From assembly GCA_019914945.1 (NCBI GenBank), contig CM034104.1, positions 4,900,501-4,964,500 of the forward strand: a DNA stretch of 64,000 nt. The letters are read 5' to 3'. Positions 61,000-64,000 of the stretch are shown here, in pieces (position 1 is the first letter of the stretch; every line of letters starts with the position of its first letter). Made by a program: the position numbers and the translations under genes. The DNA is from Typha latifolia. Lineage: Eukaryota; Streptophyta; Magnoliopsida; Poales; Typhaceae. Below the pieces are notes generated by a model, which saw only the letters and a program-made list of their open reading frames with translations, made no database searches and had not been told where the DNA came from.

Positions 61000-62330
61000 G
61001 ATATATACAATCCAACCGGTGGAAGATGTCAATGAATGTGTCTGATTTGGGGGTGGGTCCTTCCTTCTCTACAGGATCAGGATGTGAAGCCGAGATTTCA
61101 GAGTCGAATTCGATGAGAATGTTTATTTAATATGGGGGTTGATCATTGGTGCGTTGGAGAGCCAGCTTGAGGCCTCGGCTTGGACAACCCAAAAGAAGGC
61201 TTCTGAAGTGTCTGAAAATACTTCATGACCATGGTTTTGATGAAAGCCAGTTCCTGGGAAGAGGTTGATTGGCCCCAGCACAAGAACTCATTTCTGTTCT
61301 TCTAGACCTGCCAAAGGCCTTGACTAAATAATACACCGAAGGGTAGTTTTGAACTTGGGTAAACCCCTTTTAACTATTTGAACATTATCCCATTGGCCAT
61401 TCTAAAATGCTTTTGCTCGAGAGCAGTAAATGAAGAGATGATCAATATCCTCTGTTAGCGGAGTTATCGTAATATAAAGTCATCTTGATTCACAAGTCGT
61501 TGAGTAAGTTCCTTAACCATAATAACTCACATACCCCCAATTGCCATGCCTCTATACTCAGCTTCGGACACTATACTTTGTTACTACTGGTTGCTTTTTA
61601 CTCCTCCCGAGTCACAAGGTTTCCACCTACAGAGATGAAGTATCTTCAGGTAGATCTTTGGTTATCAGCATCAGTATAACCTTCAACCTTGAGGTGACCA
61701 TGTTTTAAGAACAATAAACATTTACCTGGAGCATACTTCAAATATCTCAAATATGCGCTCAACGACAATAGATCATCCCCTTCGATCCTTCCATCTTTCT
61801 TACATTGAGTTTGGTGGAAAAGAAAGGGCTAGCCTGATTGAGTCCGTCATACAGACGACGTTTGACAAAGCATCATGCCAGCCCCCACTTAAACTTCCAA
61901 AAGAAAATTATAATTTTTGGCATTCTGGTCCAAGTGATATGCCAACCATCCCAGGTAGGAACTACACTACTTGTCTAGGCTCTGCAAGGAGGATTATAGA
62001 AATCCAAGAGGCAGTAGTGTGGCCAATAGGATTTAGGACAGTGGCCCAAATCCACTTATCATGACAGGGAGCAATAGGAATCATAAATAATACTATCTGA
62101 AATATCCCCAATAGGATTCCCCATTCCTAATGACTTTGAGTAAACTCTTTTCAAGGGTGGAAAGAGTCATGAAAATGCTTATAAAGCACTGGCTTTTTGC
62201 CCTTTGCCCATAATTTGCACCAGCATGAGTTGAACCAAGAGCTCATTAATCCTCACAAGCAAGTTCATCACCCTTGGCCCAGAAAGGCTCATTCAAAATG
62301 GAAAGAGAGACAGGAGTACTACTAAAACAG
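61000..62330 (-). mobile_element. Minus-strand LINE ORF2 fragment (zf-RVT region)
   Basis: On the minus strand, right to left: LLKVIRNGES (about 62145), WTRMPKIIIFFWKFKWG-like sequence spread over two frames (about 61940-61890), then left of a copia insert LTEDIDHLFIYCSRAKAF (about 61455-61400). This is the order and spacing of the zf-RVT domain of plant L1 ORF2. The fragment is interrupted at about 61465-61760. Frames are broken and ends are estimates. Confidence 0.7.
61465..61760 (-). mobile_element. Ty1/copia RNase H fragment inside LINE
   Basis: The minus-strand translation gives YLRYLKYAPGKCLLF, KHGHLKVEGYTDAD, GGNLVTREE and LGVCELLWLRNLLNDL, the signature run of copia pol RNase H. It is only about 300 bases, without LTRs. 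It lies between two parts of the LINE zf-RVT region, so it was probably moved in as a fragment or is the remnant of a deleted larger insert. Confidence 0.85.
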
Positions 62331-64000
62331 ATGGGCAGGGAGGAAGTCAAATGGTAAATCTCAATCAAGGTAGCATGGCTTCTTTTTATTTTCTTTCTTT
62401 TTCCCTTTCAAATTGATCGTTTCCTTCATAGAAAAGAAACTCAAACCTTCAAAACGTGTAGAGATATCCTTTCATGACTTTTAAGTGGTGTTTTCTTTTT
62501 CCCCACAACATGAAAGACTTAATTCATGGGTTCCATTTTTCAAGACAATCAGACTGCACGAAAAGTCTATGCAGTGATCACATAATATATGACAGCGATG
62601 TAAAAAAAAAATAATGGAAAGCTTACATTTAACACCCTGCGTTTTAGACTATTTATGTTTTACGCATTACTTTCCTCTTCTTTTTTTTGACTTATTTACA
62701 CATTACTTTTGCTTGGACTTAAAAACAACTCCATATCTTTTTTATTTTAAATTCCAAAAAAACACCTAACCAATAGTTAACAACGATACTGCAATAGGAG
62801 GATATTTGATCAAGTGTCAAATTGAAACATAGAACTATCCAAAATATTTACCGCTATGTTTAGGGGAGAAAAATAGATTAAGTCCATTATGTTGACTAAT
62901 TGAAATATTATTAAGTCTATACAGGCATATTTTCTCATTTGAGATTAAGTTAACCTAGAAAATGAATTAACTAACATTCGTCTGATAAGATGGAGGGTAA
63001 GGGTGTCCACTTTGTAAAATAAAAGTTATGTTACTTTCTGCAACTCTTCCAGTATAAATTGAACTCTTTAGGGCAATAGTTAGCAGATAATAGTTGCACA
63101 AACTGGACGTTGCTAATCTCTTATAATATATTGTAAACCAGCAGCAATATCTTTCTCCCAGTAAGCACATATATTAATTTCCCTATACATGAAAGAAGAG
63201 AGATTTCTGATGAATAATACAGAATCCGGCGGCGGGGAGTTATGGCAAGGGTTCCTGTGAATCTCCTAGCCGAGACAAGTGAAGGTAAGCATCAGTGCCT
63301 ACAAAAGAGTAGATATAGAATAAGAATTTGCATGAGCATGAAGAAACAATTGAATTAGAAGAAAATTTATTTATACATTTCTAGAGTTTTTGACCAAATC
63401 AACCCTATTACAAACTCTTTTTTTTTACCGAAATAGACCACCATTCAAACTTAATACTAAAAGAGGTCTAATGATGATCTAATCAACATTTTATGTGTGG
63501 CAATAAAAAAAAAAGAAGTAAAACAGATTTAGTTGAATTTACCAGCATTTTATCTAAATGCTAATAATAATACCATTTTATTTTGTTAACTTATAAGTAT
63601 AAATGTTGAACTTATTAGTGTGTATATCTAAAAGTAAAAAGCTGATCTTATATAACAGTTATAATGAAACAGACCTCTTTTGGTATTAAGTTTAGAGTAT
63701 GGTCAATTTCGATAAAAAAAGTTGAGACAAGCTAGTTGGTCAAAAACTCTGGCATTTCTACATGTATCATATTCCCGGGAGGATCATGACAAAGTACCTA
63801 GGATATGACTGAATTGTTAATGTTCTCTGACATTTATCTCAAACTAAATGAAATTAAAATTCAAGATATGTTAAAATGAGATAATCAAACAGACCATGGC
63901 CATAACTCTGGCACATCATTTGCATGCTTCATCAAAAGAAATTCTAATAACTAGTATTGAAGGTAGAAAGGGGAAGACAAAGAAACAAAAAAGATTTGAC
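62331..64000. other. AT-rich DNA at window end, one possible exon
   Basis: No secure gene. A GC-richer 62-base stretch at 63223-63284 is bounded by an acceptor-like AATACAG and a donor-like GAAGGTAAGC and is open in one frame, with an ATG at 63242 starting MARVPVNLLAETSE. It might be the first or an internal exon of a gene that continues past the window. Confidence 0.3.

Overview
The window looks like nuclear DNA of a flowering plant. Five intron-bearing or long intact plant genes sit in AT-rich, transposon-filled DNA. GC-rich first exons (clearest in the K+ channel and the CIPK kinase) suggest a monocot, but that is inference. There is no bacterial, organellar or viral gene content and no CRISPR array.

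Layout. 1-15 kb has no host gene. It holds two decayed plus-strand L1-type LINEs (about 465-4464 and 7562-9860), a possible tRNA-derived SINE remnant near 6.3 kb and a 1.8-kb solo LTR (11090-12889, 5-bp target duplication). 15356-21313 is a five-exon TGD4 gene, the chloroplast outer-envelope lipid-transfer protein. 24.3-33.65 kb is a minus-strand LINE split by two nested LTR insertions, each with a matching target duplication: a 959-bp LTR derivative (28892-29850) and a 2.9-kb solo LTR (30017-32909). 35677-40002 is a three-exon two-pore K+ channel (TPK). About 40590-43593 is a decayed Ty3/gypsy element with two divergent LTRs. 45785-46217 is a clean 5'-truncated LINE tail with a 12-bp target duplication. 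49130-54136 is a 13-exon CIPK21-like kinase whose natural start codon is out of frame by one base. 55345-57315 (minus) is an intronless DYW-class PPR gene, head to head with a six-exon small J-domain membrane protein (57719-60647). About 61.0-62.3 kb is another minus-strand LINE fragment carrying a copia RNase H fragment.

The genes do not form an operon or an obvious pathway. TGD4 serves ER-to-plastid lipid import, TPK moves K+ under Ca2+/14-3-3 control, CIPK21 acts in CBL/Ca2+ stress signalling, the PPR protein probably edits organelle RNA, and the J protein is a putative co-chaperone. I found no convincing undescribed multi-gene system. The most informative points are the nested insertions with exact target duplications, an LTR derivative keeping a primer-binding site but almost no second LTR, three perfect hairpins in one LTR, a GC-AG intron in TGD4, the frameshifted CIPK21 start, and a promoter-like island inside a CIPK21 intron.
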